Below, one piece after another: positions 10,301 to 21,584 of a DNA stretch of 64,000 bases. Position 1 is the stretch's first letter. The number at the start of each line of letters is the position of its first letter. The DNA is taken from assembly GCF_001039355.2 (NCBI RefSeq), contig NW_019775103.1:260920-324919 (forward strand), read 5' to 3'. This stretch comes from Lingula anatina (taxonomy: Eukaryota; Brachiopoda; Lingulata; Lingulida; Lingulidae). The notes under the pieces were generated by a model. It searched no databases. It was not told the origin of the DNA and saw only the letters and a list, made by a program, of their open reading frames with translations. A program made the translations under genes and the position numbers.

Positions 10301-13300
10301 AGGGCCATTCTGGATCGGACGGACATAATCGGAGGTGACTTGGACATTCAAAGTCGTCGAAACAAAACACTATCGCCTGTAATACAAGTCCTTATTGCAT
10401 TACGTTACTTTTCATCAGGACGTTTCCAGTCTTTTGCTGGAGACATGATAAACGTGCATCGAAGTACAGCAAGTCGAGTCATAAACCGTGTGGCATCATC
10501 TATTGTGCGCAGGTTTGATGAATTTGTAGCCATGTCCCTGGAGGATGCAAATGTCGCAGAAGGCAAAAGAAAGTTTTACACCCTAGCAGGCTTTCCACAT
10601 GTCATTGGATGTGTGGATGGAACTCAAATACCTATGAAAGGGAGTGGGAATATGTCAACAGAAAGGGACGACATTCCATCAACGTGCAGTTGATATGTGA
10701 TGCTGACTTGCGTATTATTAATGCAGTTGTGCGATGGCCAGGATCAACACATGATTCACGTATTCTCATGTTTATGAGGTGATGGAACAGAATCCTGAGA
10801 GGGGTGTTATTCTCGGCGATAGTGGTTATCCACAATTACAGTGGCTTATGGTACCATTTTTAAATCCTGTTACAGAGGGACAGAGAGAATATAACAGAGT
10901 CCACATGTCCACACGAAGCACAATAGAACGTTGTAATGGCATTCTCAAGAGGCGTTTCTCCTGTTTAAACATGATTCGCTTATCACCCCACCAGAGCTTG
11001 CAATGTCATAATGTCCACAGAATTAATTTACACAACCTATGCCTGAGGTACAGGGATATTGGAAATGAACTAGAATTGCTGCCTCATGAGCCAGAAGAGA
11101 GGGCAAACGTATACATTGATGGTTTGAACGACATAAACGGGCGTGTTGCTAGGCAGCAATTTGTTGACAATTTCTTTACGTGAATTTATAGTGAATTTAT
11201 ATAACATGGTAACTGTTACGATTTTTTGTTTCAACCACAAAGTTTCTGTCCATCAATATAAGAGGATATTTAATGCAATTATGTATCATCTATATATTGT
11301 ATTAAAAATAACTAAATAATAAACGCAATAAATCTATGGTGACACATTCACATTTTATTAAAGTAAACTCCTAGAAATGTATATTGAAAATTCCATCATT
11401 TTAAACAGTAAATAGAGGTAATCCATCACTGGCAAACATGAAAAGAAATTTTGACAGAATATCACAGCCGATGTCAATGCTATGGCTACAGCTAATCGAA
11501 CCTTGGAAGTGTTAAAAAAAACAAAAACAAATGAAAATATTTGTACGCCAAGATGGAAAGAAGGGAATCTCTAACCGAAAGCAATATTTTAGACAGTAGG
11601 AGGCACACGACCAGTGTGCAATTATACCTGTACAACCTTTCATAAATTCTTGGCCCTAAGTAGTTTGATTTCCAAGTTCAGTTTCACGATTTCTCTACTC
11701 AACTTGCGTTTTTCCAATTTAACTTTCTAAATTTCTTCCTTAAGCAATATTTTGTGCAGTTCTTCTCTTTCTGAGCAAGAAGTAGCAGAGCGTCTCCTCT
11801 TGGTTGATGAAGCGGCTGAATAAGATCGTTTTCGTTATGATGTGCTAAATGTGGCTTCTGATGCATGTAACTCTGATATTGACTCACTGGTGTTGTCGAC
11901 GTAGACGCTACCGCGGGCTCTACACTGGACGCTGCCGTGGGCTGCACTGTTGTTGCTGCAGTCTCCGTGTCCGACTCTACTGACTCAACTGCCGGTACAC
12001 TACTCTTTGGTGGCGATTTTATACATGAAAAGAAACATTTTTATATTAAAAATTACTTCTTAGACTTCATGAAGCATCATATCAAGAACCATTTATTAAG
12101 TTTTTAAACTAATAAATTATAAATGTAACTTTTCACAGTGTAAAAACACATAAGATATCTAATTTATTAATAAAAGATAAGATAAATTACCACTATCATT
12201 TGACTGTTCAATGATAAAACAAGCGTTGCTACCTGTATCAGGTACTTGAGGTGTCTCAGACACAATAACACCACTTTTTCTCCTACAATAATTCCTGTCA
12301 TTGAAGGAGCATTTTCACCCACTATGTCCAGGATTATACCGCGTAGGGGCCTTCCACTGGCTGTTTTCCTCCTCCTGTCTTCGGCCGCTTTCTGTTTGAA
12401 AGATCCTTTTTTGCCTTGGAGTACAAATCTTTCCATTTGTGTTTTAACTCCTCCACACTTCGATTAGCTGCACCTACGGCCGTAATGTTCTGCCAAAGTT
12501 TCTTTTTCTGTTCGGCAGTGGTTGAGTTGCTCAGTTTGCTGTTTAAAATGATGGACTTTTCAGCATACATTTCTAGAAGTTTCCTTATTTCTCCGTCACT
12601 GAAATTTCTCTTCCTAGCTTTCTTGGACAGCTTGGTCTCCATTCTACTGTCGAGGCTATGACTGAAGCTACGAAGTCAGTATTTGCTTATTAAAACCAAC
12701 CTCGACTTGCTGAACACTCATTCAACGAAGCGTTGCTCGGGCAGCTAAGGCTGTCATGTTTTGTGTTGGTGCAACGATCGTAAAGAGGGAGAGTAAACCT
12801 GGCGCATGGACGCCAGGCGTTGCGGTTTACGACCGTCGTAGCGGAACAAATTTACGTCCCGTTGGTGCAACCGGCCCCTGGGTTTTATTGACCCAAAACT
12901 GGACCTGATTCAGTTGAGAAACATTTGTTAACATTTTTTTCCAATCTAAGTCGTTCGTTTACTGGACTAGTAAAGACGTAATCCACTGCGCCAACAGAAC
13001 TTGTTATCCTTGCAGTGTTCTTTACCGTATTTGGTCCCCACATATATGCCGAAGCTTTACGGAAATTGCCGAAGCCAAAAAAATGCCTTCAGAACATAAT
13101 TTTACAGTTATAATCAAATTCAAACTATGACCACTATCTTTCCACTGCCCTACGGTATTGCTAACACCTGTCAGTTGTCAACAAATCGTTGTAGTTTGGG
13201 AGAAAACCGTGAATTGGAGACTTCGGGTGTTTTCCTATTATTATATAAATTTGTTAAAGATGGTTTCCGCTAAAAAGAAATTTAAAAAAATCATAAAAAC

Positions 13301-15096
13301 ATGCTTAAACAAATTTCTTTTCATACATATTTATCGTAATTATATATATATGTAAATATATGTATATATATATGTGTATGTATATGTATATATATATAAT
13401 GGCATTATAAATATTGGAAGTATTTATAATGCCATTATATAATGGCATTATAAATACTTCCAATATATTCCTCTGTGAACGTTGCTATTTGCATTTAAGG
13501 TGTGGCAGCTGCATGAAATGCTGGAAGAAATGCTGGAAGAAATGCAAGCCTTGGTATCTCGTTGCCAAAATGTTCATCCGCTTGAACGTTGTAGCCTTTG
13601 ACGTGCTGGCCTTTTTCGAATTAACCCGCATTGATGTTTCCTACCTGGATGCCAAAGAGATTGACGAACCTTTGAAGCTCAGGTATTTCGTATTCATCAT
13701 GCTTGGGGGAACGACATCCACTCTTACTTTCCTTTTGACATGCTTCAGCCTTAGGTGCTCTTATTCAGATGTTACTCAGAAGAAGATTGATGTCGTGTTT
13801 CATTCTTTTGATCTTGTGAATCAAGCGTTCAAGAATTTACCCCTTGCAATTTTGACATGGAGTATAGCGAATACAGAATCATGTGCGTTCACCCAAAGAC
13901 TTACGGGGAAGTTTACATTTTGGGCGCGCGTCTGTAGTGTGACATTCTCTTTTGTCACCTTAGTCGTTGAATTTGCAATGGCTGTTACTTGGTGTTGCAA
14001 ACGTTACGCAAGACACGGATGCAAATATTGGAACAAACACATAGACTTTGCCTTCAACATTCTTATTTGTATAGCAGTTTTAATTTCTGCCGTTTTCGAT
14101 ATCTTTTTCATTGCCGCCATGTTACAGAATCAAGAAATAATGGACATGTTTCGATCTTTTGGTATAGCAGTAGAGAAATTACGACCAGAAAACGCACTCC
14201 CGGCTCTGAAAAGTCTGTTTAAATTGGCGGCCAATGAAAACTCAACGGACGTCACTATATTTGCCCGCCTCCACAGCTTTGTGCCGGTAATGAACGGAAC
14301 TAGCCGAGAAGTGACAAAGTTCACTCGATTGTTTTTGCTCGCTTTTGCTGTTCCTGTCTTTTTTGATGGAGATGCGGGGAGGATGATTAGATTCCCATGT
14401 CATTTTTTCCACTTCAGTAGAAACGACACCACCACCTCTCAGACTCCAATTGTCTTCAATTTCAACAAAACATCCCCTAGCTTCCCCGTGCCTGGCAACC
14501 ATACGTCAACTAACTCATTATTCGACAGCCAAGGTGATTTTATCTCGGACTCACGTCTGTCGGCAGATTTATACTGGAATAATGTTTCTGCCACAGACAA
14601 TTGCAACGTTGCTTTTTTTCTGCAATATCGTCCCCGAATGTCCACCATATTCTACAACCACATGTATGTATTTAAGAACAGCACAGGCGGCTGTGAGGCG
14701 TACCCGTACCAACAAGAGATGGCGGTGTACTTCCAGCGAATTCCTGAAGATCATAATATCAGCGTATGGACCCCAAGAACTGAGAAAGATTCCAGCGAGA
14801 AGCGCATGTTTTGTGGAACAAACCGCGCGTTTCATGACCCCAACTTGCAACTTGAGAGGTCGCTGTGCGCCAATATGGCGACGATTAACAAAACCCGGTC
14901 TGTTAGCGACGCGTTTCACTTCTGGGAGGTCCAATCAAGTGGTGAAAACGTGACGTATTACCAGTGTGATGACGTCAACGACTGTGCGAAAATGGAAATG
15001 GCTGTTCCGTCAGGTGGCGCTGTGTTAAAATTCCAGCTTGGATACCACTTGATTGTGGTCATGCTCGGAGTGTTAGGTCAGGTGACCATGATTTGA
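7242..15096 (+). CDS. Family A gene 2 (A2): intact polytopic membrane protein with glycosylated ectodomain, about 539 aa
   Basis: Exon 1 is 7242-7264 (MPSCGSL plus two bases, donor GTAAGT). Exon 2 is 13500-15096 (acceptor tttaag). The phases join exactly, giving 540 codons with the stop. Family not recognised. Residues 9-24 form a Cys-rich basic patch ([15 protein letters not shown]) that could be palmitoylated. Transmembrane segments follow near 26-48, 70-95, 118-140, 150-175 and 190-220. Residues about 225-515 form an ectodomain with many N-x-S/T sites and roughly ten cysteines, and the last 18 residues are hydrophobic, ending in V-T-M-I. The upstream ATG at 13414 is not the likely start, because the frame before 13500 is palindromic intron sequence without paralogue support. 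The 6.2-kb intron carries a Harbinger element and MITEs. AATAAA at 15676 may be its poly(A) signal. Exon 1 assignment is inferred from position and phase. Confidence 0.75.
7297..7338. repeat. (AG)n microsatellite
   Basis: About 21 AG units just downstream of the A2 first-exon donor. A (GA)n tract lies at the same relative place after the first-exon copy at 18115, so the tract was part of the duplicated unit. Confidence 0.95.
7742..7890. mobile_element. Short MITE related to the element at 56031-56683
   Basis: The ends are inverted versions of ccgtaactcgaaagcatcgc (left copy diverged). Interior text near 7775-7815 matches the reverse complement of 56605-56655. It sits within GC-rich ggtgggccacc repeats at 7650-7960. 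The open frames here are repeat-derived. Confidence 0.6.
7991..8797. other. Intronic AT-rich stretch of A2
   Basis: No gene seen. It contains a poly(A) run near 8370-8396 and AT-rich filler. Confidence 0.5.
8798..9011. mobile_element. GATCGATCT-ended MITE copy
   Basis: About 214 bp with inverted ends (ccatttccagagattagatc on the left, and its counterpart gatcgatctaaaagctctgg on the right) around a conserved core with cctgggggttcacgctaaat and gcgggacggacatttaagcc. The same element occurs at 18420, 36213 and 49768. Copies at 36213 and 49768 have TTA/TAA target duplications, which suggests Harbinger-type mobilisation. Confidence 0.75.
10163..11183 (+). pseudogene. Harbinger transposase (HARBI1-like, DDE_Tnp_4), frameshifted
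   Basis: The N-terminal half begins [20 protein letters not shown] and contains the helix-turn-helix-like region, then the first catalytic Asp in [15 protein letters not shown]. The frame shifts near 10650. The next frame continues [20 protein letters not shown] and the second Asp in [11 protein letters not shown], then shifts again near 10770. The last segment has LGDSGYP and the catalytic Glu in [14 protein letters not shown]. All three catalytic residues are visible but in three reading frames, so this copy cannot make transposase unless the assembly is wrong. A functional version would cut and paste the element together with the Myb-like partner on the opposite strand. Confidence 0.85.
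11650..12642 (-). pseudogene. Harbinger Myb/SANT-like accessory protein, frameshifted
   Basis: It starts at 12642 with [20 protein letters not shown] and has a trihelix Myb/SANT-like region with [19 protein letters not shown] and a TGGG motif. The frame then breaks near 12334. Downstream text in a neighbouring frame ([19 protein letters not shown]) matches the usual middle of these proteins. A Ser/Thr/Pro-rich part and a Lys/Leu-rich coiled coil follow at 11947-11650, after a probable small intron. In other Harbingers this protein binds the element ends and brings the transposase to the nucleus. Its location inside the terminal repeats ties it to the transposon. Confidence 0.7.
13411..13466. 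repeat. Perfect 56-bp palindrome next to the A2 exon 2 acceptor
   Basis: Arms 13411-13438 and 13439-13466 are exact reverse complements (28 bp each, no loop). Part of the arm (ataatggcattataaat) also occurs directly at 13396. The palindrome ends 33 bp before the splice acceptor at 13499. Confidence 0.95.
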
Positions 15097-16040
15097 TGAT
15101 GTACCTTTTACAGAAATGACAATACAATATTATCTGAACATTTTACGGAACAATTTTTGCTGCAATAGAAATTGCTCGTGTTGTCATGAAAGAGTCTTAA
15201 CTGGTCTGTTTGAATTTAGAATACTTCTGCAATTTTCAAAAAAGAAAAAAAATACTGGCTTAAAACTTTTGGTTGTTATGAATTGAGTGTAAATAAGTCT
15301 ACAATGAATGCATGATTAGATTAGATTTTTAATCATTTGTGGAACAGTGTCCTATACTGCTTTATTTTGTATACTTGACTAAATTGACTGCAATATTTCT
15401 GCAAACTTTTCATTTTGCTAAGGGCTAGAAATCTTTAAGATACTGACAACCACATTTAAGTAATTCGTTGGCAGAGAAATACAATGTACTGTATTGTTAT
15501 CTCCAGTACGAATGAATACATGAGGAACAAATGTTGTTTTTCTTGAGGAAAAACACTCGGCTCAAAATTCCCATTTGAAATAGTATCATTTCAAATGTAT
15601 TTTAAAGGACATACGTCTTTTCCTGTAAATGACGAATTTATGCTATTTAAGTGCATTGTGGATGTGAACACTGAAAATAAATTTATTCTAATTCTGCTGT
15701 TACAGAATTTGATGCGTTACTAGGTGGTCAACTCATCGCATTGCAAAATATTTCTTTAATCTATGCAGAAATCCCTGTAAATCTGCATCAATGAATATAT
15801 ATATTTTGAGAAAGTACAAAGTACATGTGTACAGCGAAAGCCTGGAATATTCTTGTTTTTAACTGCTTGAATTCAGAATACACCTGAAATTATCTTTTAA
15901 AATTATCGCTTTACAGAGCACTAATAATTGTTTGCTTGTTACGTAATGAAAGCAGTATTTATGGAGTCGATACTTTATTATGGAATGTATTGGATAAATA
16001 ATTTTTCCTTTCTTGTTATGTGAAATGCTTACCTTTATAT
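15097..16040 (+). other. A2 3' flank with probable poly(A) signal
   Basis: Non-coding. The sequence near 15670-15710, with AATAAA at 15676, is closely repeated at 24565-24600 downstream of A3. That supports a shared 3' end for family A transcripts. No gene seen. Confidence 0.55.
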
Positions 16041-16042
16041 TA

Positions 16043-16043
<1 letters not shown>

Positions 16044-16085
<42 letters not shown>
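16044..16085. repeat. (CA)n microsatellite
   Basis: About 20 CA units. Overlapping open frames rich in Cys-Val or Thr-His are artefacts of this tract. Confidence 0.95.
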
Positions 16086-16086
<1 letters not shown>

Positions 16087-16744
16087 CTTTTTGGGCACAA
16101 CATGTACTTTTTATTGCTCTTTTTACCACAGTACACGCTTTTGAACATAGTGTTACCAAGCGTAAGCCGTCAATTTTGCTGCTGATGATCGTTTTTTTCT
16201 GGAAATAAATAGTAAGACGAGATATTATCACTAAAATTGGCATACGTGGCTACAGTGGTTTGGACTACAATGGTGGGTGTGGGGTGGGGGGGGGTCGGCT
16301 TCGCATCCACGCCCCCCCCCCCCCCTTCAAAAAAATTGCAGATCCACCCCTAGTATAAGTTAAGCATACTACTTACAGTACTGACTGAATCAGCTAAAGT
16401 TACATATGAAGCACGTGTAAATTTCATGCCGTGCATAAAATCTTATTATACTACCAGTAGTTACATATACGACTCAAACAAAGCCGATCTGCCATAAGAA
16501 AAAAAACTGATCACTCGGTCAGACCAAAATTGCTGTACAGTCACACCTACCTCAAATTTCTGGTAGGAAACTTGACCTATTTACCGGTCTTTCCAGTTCA
16601 TATAAGTCCCACAAATGACGTAGTTATTTTTGACCGCATTTTAACAGATAATCCATGGACTAAATGGTCGGCAGATCAAATATGGCCGTCCCCACTTGAA
16701 GGCATTGCCTCTAATTCCCTAATGAAACATAGAGGGATAGGTGG

Positions 16745-16865
16745 CATAAAAGATTGTGTTAGAAAAGACAGTGCGCTCATCCAGCACAATGGGATTGAAC
16801 ATTTACCCACAGATTGTCACGAGCCTACAATGAATTGGGTTAGAAAAGACACGCATATACATGTA
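16745..16865. repeat. Copies of a dispersed repeat also found around LDAH
   Basis: The segments gattgtgttagaaaagacag and cagcacaatgg recur here and near 24725 and 26080-26330. A second, weaker copy follows at about 16835. Confidence 0.6.
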
Positions 16866-16928
16866 GCGTGGATAAGGCGCACATACAGACAGACACGCAG
16901 AGAAAAAAGAGGAAAGAATAGGGAACAC

Positions 16929-16930
<2 letters not shown>

Positions 16931-16966
<36 letters not shown>
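16931..16966. repeat. (GA)n microsatellite
   Basis: About 18 GA units. No coding potential. Confidence 0.95.
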
Positions 16967-16969
<3 letters not shown>

Positions 16970-17035
16970 ACGCTGTAATCAGCCAATACAAAAGATTGCC
17001 CTTTGGCAAAAAATAAGGCCTGCTGTAATTTAATT

Positions 17036-17180
17036 CGCAGCGAATCTGCAGCAAATTTGCTGCAATATTGCTGCAAAGTGCAATTTCTTCTTGCAAAGTA
17101 GCGACAAATTTGCTGCATATAGCTGCAAATTAGCAGCAACTAAACTTTTCTTGCAAACTCCTTCTAACTGGTAGCTGCAA
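17036..17180. repeat. Imperfect TTGCTGCAAA short tandem repeats
   Basis: Repeated variants of ttgctgcaaa. The same kind of array occurs at 24045-24310 downstream of A3, so it belongs to the duplicated family A flank. Confidence 0.7.
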
Positions 17181-18114
17181 ACTTTCATTTTGCTGAGGGT
17201 TGCCATCTTAGTGCTTCAAATGCAGCTGCTATGTGTAGTTGGTGTAAATATGCCAAAAATATGTTCAGTAAAGGTAGTTATTTAAGAAAATATGAAAAGT
17301 GGTAATATGCAGGCAAATACATCGTTATCACCTCTTAAATACCTGGGGGTAACATCAAATCCAAAGGGCACTTTGAAAAAAAAAAAAAAAAAAAAAGGCA
17401 GATTTAGCAAAATCTATTTATTTTATGGAAACTAATGTTTAGAGAAGAATTTCATCAGCTGTGTAATGCTATGTATTTTTTCTTCAGTCAACAGCTAATA
17501 TTGAGATTTTACCTCCAATATTTCGATGTCTAGCAAGACATCTTTATCAGGGAATCCAGGTGAATAGCCTCTATTCAAGAAATATACACACCCACACACA
17601 CACATATTGTCTTAGGATTCATTTATTAATTAACTAAGTTTGATTAAAGCCACTCCCACAAGGTTTAAACAATGCGATTTCCTTCTGATATGAGATACTT
17701 ATTAGCAAAATTATCGGCCTTGACATGAACTTGTCTTTCAATTGAAACGCCTAGAATGCAATCAATTGCCACATTCGACCGTTGTACTATAACTGTAGTT
17801 AGATACTGCCTTTTCTTTGTACATATGTAACAAGATGTAGTAAAAGATATACTTTGATCAAGTCACACGTGCACAAAGAAATTTACTAGGTTTCATCGTC
17901 AATTATATTTGACCTAGTTTCACTTTGAAAGTTTGACAATCGACCTCGTTCCTTATCTTGGGTCTAATGGGAACAAAAGGCGTCTCTTCAACAGACTAGA
18001 ACAGTGTGTGCCGCTCCTGGATTAAGAACAACCTAGGATTTTGACTAGACCTTTGTGATTTTTTTCTGACTATCACATTTCGTTTTCCAAACTGGACTAG
18101 AGAAGGTAGCTGAA

Positions 18115-18161
18115 ATGCCTGGAATTGCAAGATTTGAACGGTTAAATCCACCTCCTCAAAG
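18115..18161 (+). CDS. Orphan family A first exon
   Basis: ATG at 18115 codes MPGIARFERLNPPPQ plus two bases, followed by the donor GTACAT. Sequence, upstream leader and phase match the first exons at 7242 and 19458. No large second exon lies between this copy and the next first exon, so it is an orphan, an alternative first exon for A3, or the remnant of a deleted gene. Confidence 0.55.
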
Positions 18162-18184
18162 GTACATTATCATTTTGCAGTAGC

Positions 18185-18220
<36 letters not shown>

Positions 18221-18419
18221 TGATAAAAATGAGCTTATACAAAACTTTGGTCATCTTTCTGCTTAACCTATAACTAATATGTTTATTTGGGTGTAAATAA
18301 GACAAAAAACCAAAATTATCGTGTTCGGCAGAGGTTAAAGATAATGCAAAAATTTCCATATGCAGGTAAGGTTATAATATCAATACAAATACCGTATCTG
18401 GGAGTAACACTGACACTTA

Positions 18420-18648
18420 GACTGGTTTCCCACAGATCTAGTTCGATACATCTGGATCTACCTAACTTCCTGGGGGTTCACGCTAAATTGCTGTCAGCTT
18501 CTGGGATCGCGCGCAGAAGTTAATTACCCTCTTTCAGCTTTTAGTAGGCGGGACAGACATTTAAGCCGATTAAGCTGACAGCAACCTAATGGGACAACTG
18601 AGACTCCCCAGGGGAATAGATCGATCTAAATATCTGTGGGAATGGTCT
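18420..18648. mobile_element. GATCGATCT-ended MITE copy
   Basis: It has the same core as the copy at 8798 (cctgggggttcacgctaaat, gcgggacagacatttaagcc) with matching inverted ends. It lies just after the orphan first exon. Confidence 0.7.
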
Positions 18649-19457
18649 CTAAAGGACACTTGGATGCAACAGTAAAAATATTTGGTAGATCAAACCATAA
18701 AAACACTGCTGATGTTAAAGAATCAGATGTTTAAGTTTGGTGAAATTGACGTTAATGTGTGTGTCTCACACTGTTTTATAAGATGCTTTTACCTACATGT
18801 ATTTTTAATCATGGTGTAGAAATGAGTGGCATGCACCAAAGTCAAGACGTATTGGTAGAAGCAGTGTATAATGTGTTTGCAAAAAATGTTAAAGCGCAAA
18901 AAAGATGAATTTAATATTGCAACCAGAGGGAATCTTGGAAGACACTCACTAAGGTAAAAAAAAGGGTCATTAAGGTAAAAAAATGCAGTTAATAATTGAC
19001 TCAAGTTGATTAAATCCACTCAACAAGGTATAAACAATACAATTTCCATCTGATATGAAGTACTTATGAGCAAAATTATCGGCCATGACATGAACTTGTC
19101 TTTCAAAATGGAAACGCCTAGAATCCAATCAATTGCCACATTTGACCGTTTTACTATAATTGTAGTTGAATACTGTCCCTTCTTTATACATATTTAATAA
19201 GGTGTAGTAAAATATACTTTTGATTAAAACACACGTGCACAAAGAAACGTACAAAGATTTGATCTTCAATCATACTTGACCTAGTTTTACTTTGCAAGTT
19301 TAATAATTGACCTCGTTCATTATCTTTTGCCAAATGGGAACAGGCGTCTCTCCCACAGACTAATGCAGAATGTGTTGATTCTGAATAAGGAACCGCCTAG
19401 GATTTTCACTCGACGTTTTTTTTTTTTATCAAAACAGCACTGGAGAAGGTAGCTGAA

Positions 19458-19504
19458 ATGTCTGGACGTGGAAGTTTTGAACTGTTAGATACATCGCCAA
19501 CAAG
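19458..19504 (+). CDS. Family A gene 3 (A3) first exon
   Basis: ATG codes MSGRGSFELLDTSPT plus two bases, donor GTATTA. It is the nearest first exon upstream of the A3 large exon at 21585 and is in the right phase (two bases plus G). The leader matches the other two first-exon copies. The gene it would serve is disrupted in exon 2. Confidence 0.55.
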
Positions 19505-19716
19505 GTATTAAATGTACAAAAAAAGTTAAACCGTGAAAAAAAAGCCTTTAATATTGCAGCCAGAGGAAATCTTGGAAGGCACTCACTAAGGTCATTTGAT
19601 GAATAAAAGCAGTTAATTATTGGCTAAAGTTGTTCAAAACCATCCCACAATGGTATAAACTACCACACTTTTTACCCCTTTTCAATTACACACACACACA
19701 AACACACACACACACC

Positions 19717-19720
<4 letters not shown>

Positions 19721-19754
<34 letters not shown>
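19721..19754. repeat. (TAA)n microsatellite
   Basis: About 11 TAA units, following a short CA-rich tract. Confidence 0.9.
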
Positions 19755-20269
19755 TAAGCCAGAGAAAGAAAAGTAGAGTTTAGTCAGTTATTGGTTGTCC
19801 TTTGGAGAACGCACCAAAGATGTTGTGCCACATGTGGTAGCGGCTAATAAAACTTTGATATCAAAATCTAGGTACTGTAAAAAGTTTACAATAGCACTAC
19901 ACTCATTCATAGTTTAAAAGTACGCACGAGTGACAAGTGTAATCAATTTAGAGTGGCTCACACTTCATGCACTACAGTAGCTCTCTTCACAGAGTCGTCT
20001 TATTCTAAATTCTAAAAAATACCAAAATATTGTTAACTGTAATATTATCTATTGCAGGACACAAAATTCCTACAAACGTAAGATATAACATTAAAATGAA
20101 TCAAATAGCAAATGAGAAAACAAAAAATAATATAAACGTTAAAATGAATTTTGTTTCCTCCAGGTAGGTTACATTCTTAACTAAGTATGAATAAAGTTGA
20201 GGCAGAAAGTCCGCCTTCCATATAGTTATAATGGTTAGGGATATAGCCTGACCAAAGTGGGTCAAAATC

Positions 20270-20735
20270 TACCCTCTACCAGGGCGAGTGATAGATTTTT
20301 TTACAGATATTCACATATATGTCTCTAGCTAGATACATGGCCATTTAGGGCTCAACTCACCCTGTTGAGGAATCCCATGTGGAAACAATCATCTCTGCGC
20401 GTGCGCGCCAAAGGCTTTGTACTTGCTCTGCATGAGCTGAGCTTCGCAACGATGTGATAACTGCTCGTTACGCAACCAGTCTAAGGCTCTTTTATCTGTC
20501 ACAGAGAGCAAGTGATTGAAGTCAGAGTAATTAACTGTCTTGATTGCTGTCACGCAGACTTAGACTGGACCTGCTAAGTGGAAGTACCTGAGCAGTTATG
20601 CAAACAATTATCAGCCATGTAATCAGCCTTGAGATTTCTCAACAGGGTGAGTTGAGCCCTAAATGACCATCTATCTCGCTAGAGACATAACTGTGAATAT
20701 CTGTAAAAAATCTATCACTCGCCCTGGTAGAGGGT
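20270..20735. repeat. Foldback element with arms of about 105 bp
   Basis: The left arm (20270-20374) and right arm (20633-20735) are near-perfect inverted copies. Shared text includes accctctaccagggcgagtg at the outside and ctcaactcaccctgttgag at the inside. The roughly 260-bp centre is unique in the window. It resembles a non-autonomous foldback transposon; no coding capacity. Confidence 0.8.
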
Positions 20736-20874
20736 AGTCAAAACCTAGGGCGAGATTTACCTTCAAAAATGAATGTGAGGTGGACTCTCTATCATGGTAG
20801 ACTCTCTCTTATGTTACACCGAGATGAATCTTATCGGTGTTGTATGGGGTGGGAGCAAAACTCAACAATTTGCC

Positions 20875-21197
20875 GATTTTTAAAAGGAATAGGCTTAAAA
20901 TGAATTTTCTGGGGTAAACGACAATTTTCCCATACTTGCCAATCGTCAATAAATCCATTTCTACATTCAAATTAAGTCCCTGTTTTTTTGTTATAATCTC
21001 TTAACAGATTTTTACAGTGTATAACCATCTATAGAGGCCACGTGGTCCAATGACAGGCACATATTTCAGAATAATTGACGTAACTGCCGTTTTTGTGGTA
21101 AAACGGGATATATTACATTTCTAAGAGTTGCTTACTACAGTATGTACGTTGTTGTGAAATATAAATCTCATGCGAACAGTTGTTATCCCTTGAAGCT
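20875..21197. mobile_element. Diverged copy of the MITE at 28434-28768
   Basis: It shares long stretches with 28434-28768, such as aatgaattttc, acaattttcccatact, agtccctgttttttt and a right end close to gttgttatccctt. Left end degraded. Confidence 0.6.
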
Positions 21198-21584
21198 TTT
21201 GCTAACATGCAGAAAATTTAAACGATAGTGATTGCTAAATTTACAATCGCTTCGTCTGTTAGCGGATCTATCACGGCAGAAGGATGTATACAACCAAAAT
21301 GAAATTTGACTATGGTGACGTCATAATAAAATTAAAAACTCTATATTCTTTAACAATCAGCGTCAAAAAATAATTTAAAAAACTGGGTATTCTTTAACAA
21401 TCGGTAAAGTTCATCGTATTATATTTATTTGTTATGCTATATATACAATATTTTTTCTTCCCATGTCATTTCAGAAGCAGCTGCTATTAGCAACAGAATG
21501 TATCTGACTTTCTAAAGCAAAAGTACAAACCTTGTAAACAACTTTAATTTCTCTTTGAATATTCATCCATTACATCCATTCCAG

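Larger units (their letters stand above)
9978..12880. mobile_element. PIF/Harbinger DNA transposon in the A2 intron
   Basis: The element body is 9981-12877. The ends carry inverted repeats: left ggcccggttgcaccaac, right the reverse complement of gggccggttgcaccaac. Both are flanked by the trinucleotide CTG (9978-9980 and 12878-12880). It encodes a Harbinger transposase relic on plus and a Myb-like accessory protein on minus, the standard two-gene content of animal Harbingers. The CTG duplication fits the CWG target form I recall for some fish Harbingers, as opposed to the commoner TWA. Confidence 0.85.

Noticed and set aside
13414-13499. In-frame ATG upstream of the A2 large exon as the start
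   Set aside because: The sequence is palindromic intron, the acceptor at 13499 matches A1 and A3 in phase, and a better first exon exists.
14569-14934. 121-residue minus-strand frame inside A2
   Set aside because: Antisense shadow of the A2 ectodomain; similar shadows occur opposite A1 and A3.
15859-16243. Cys-Val and His-Thr frames on both strands
   Set aside because: Produced by the (CA)n tract.
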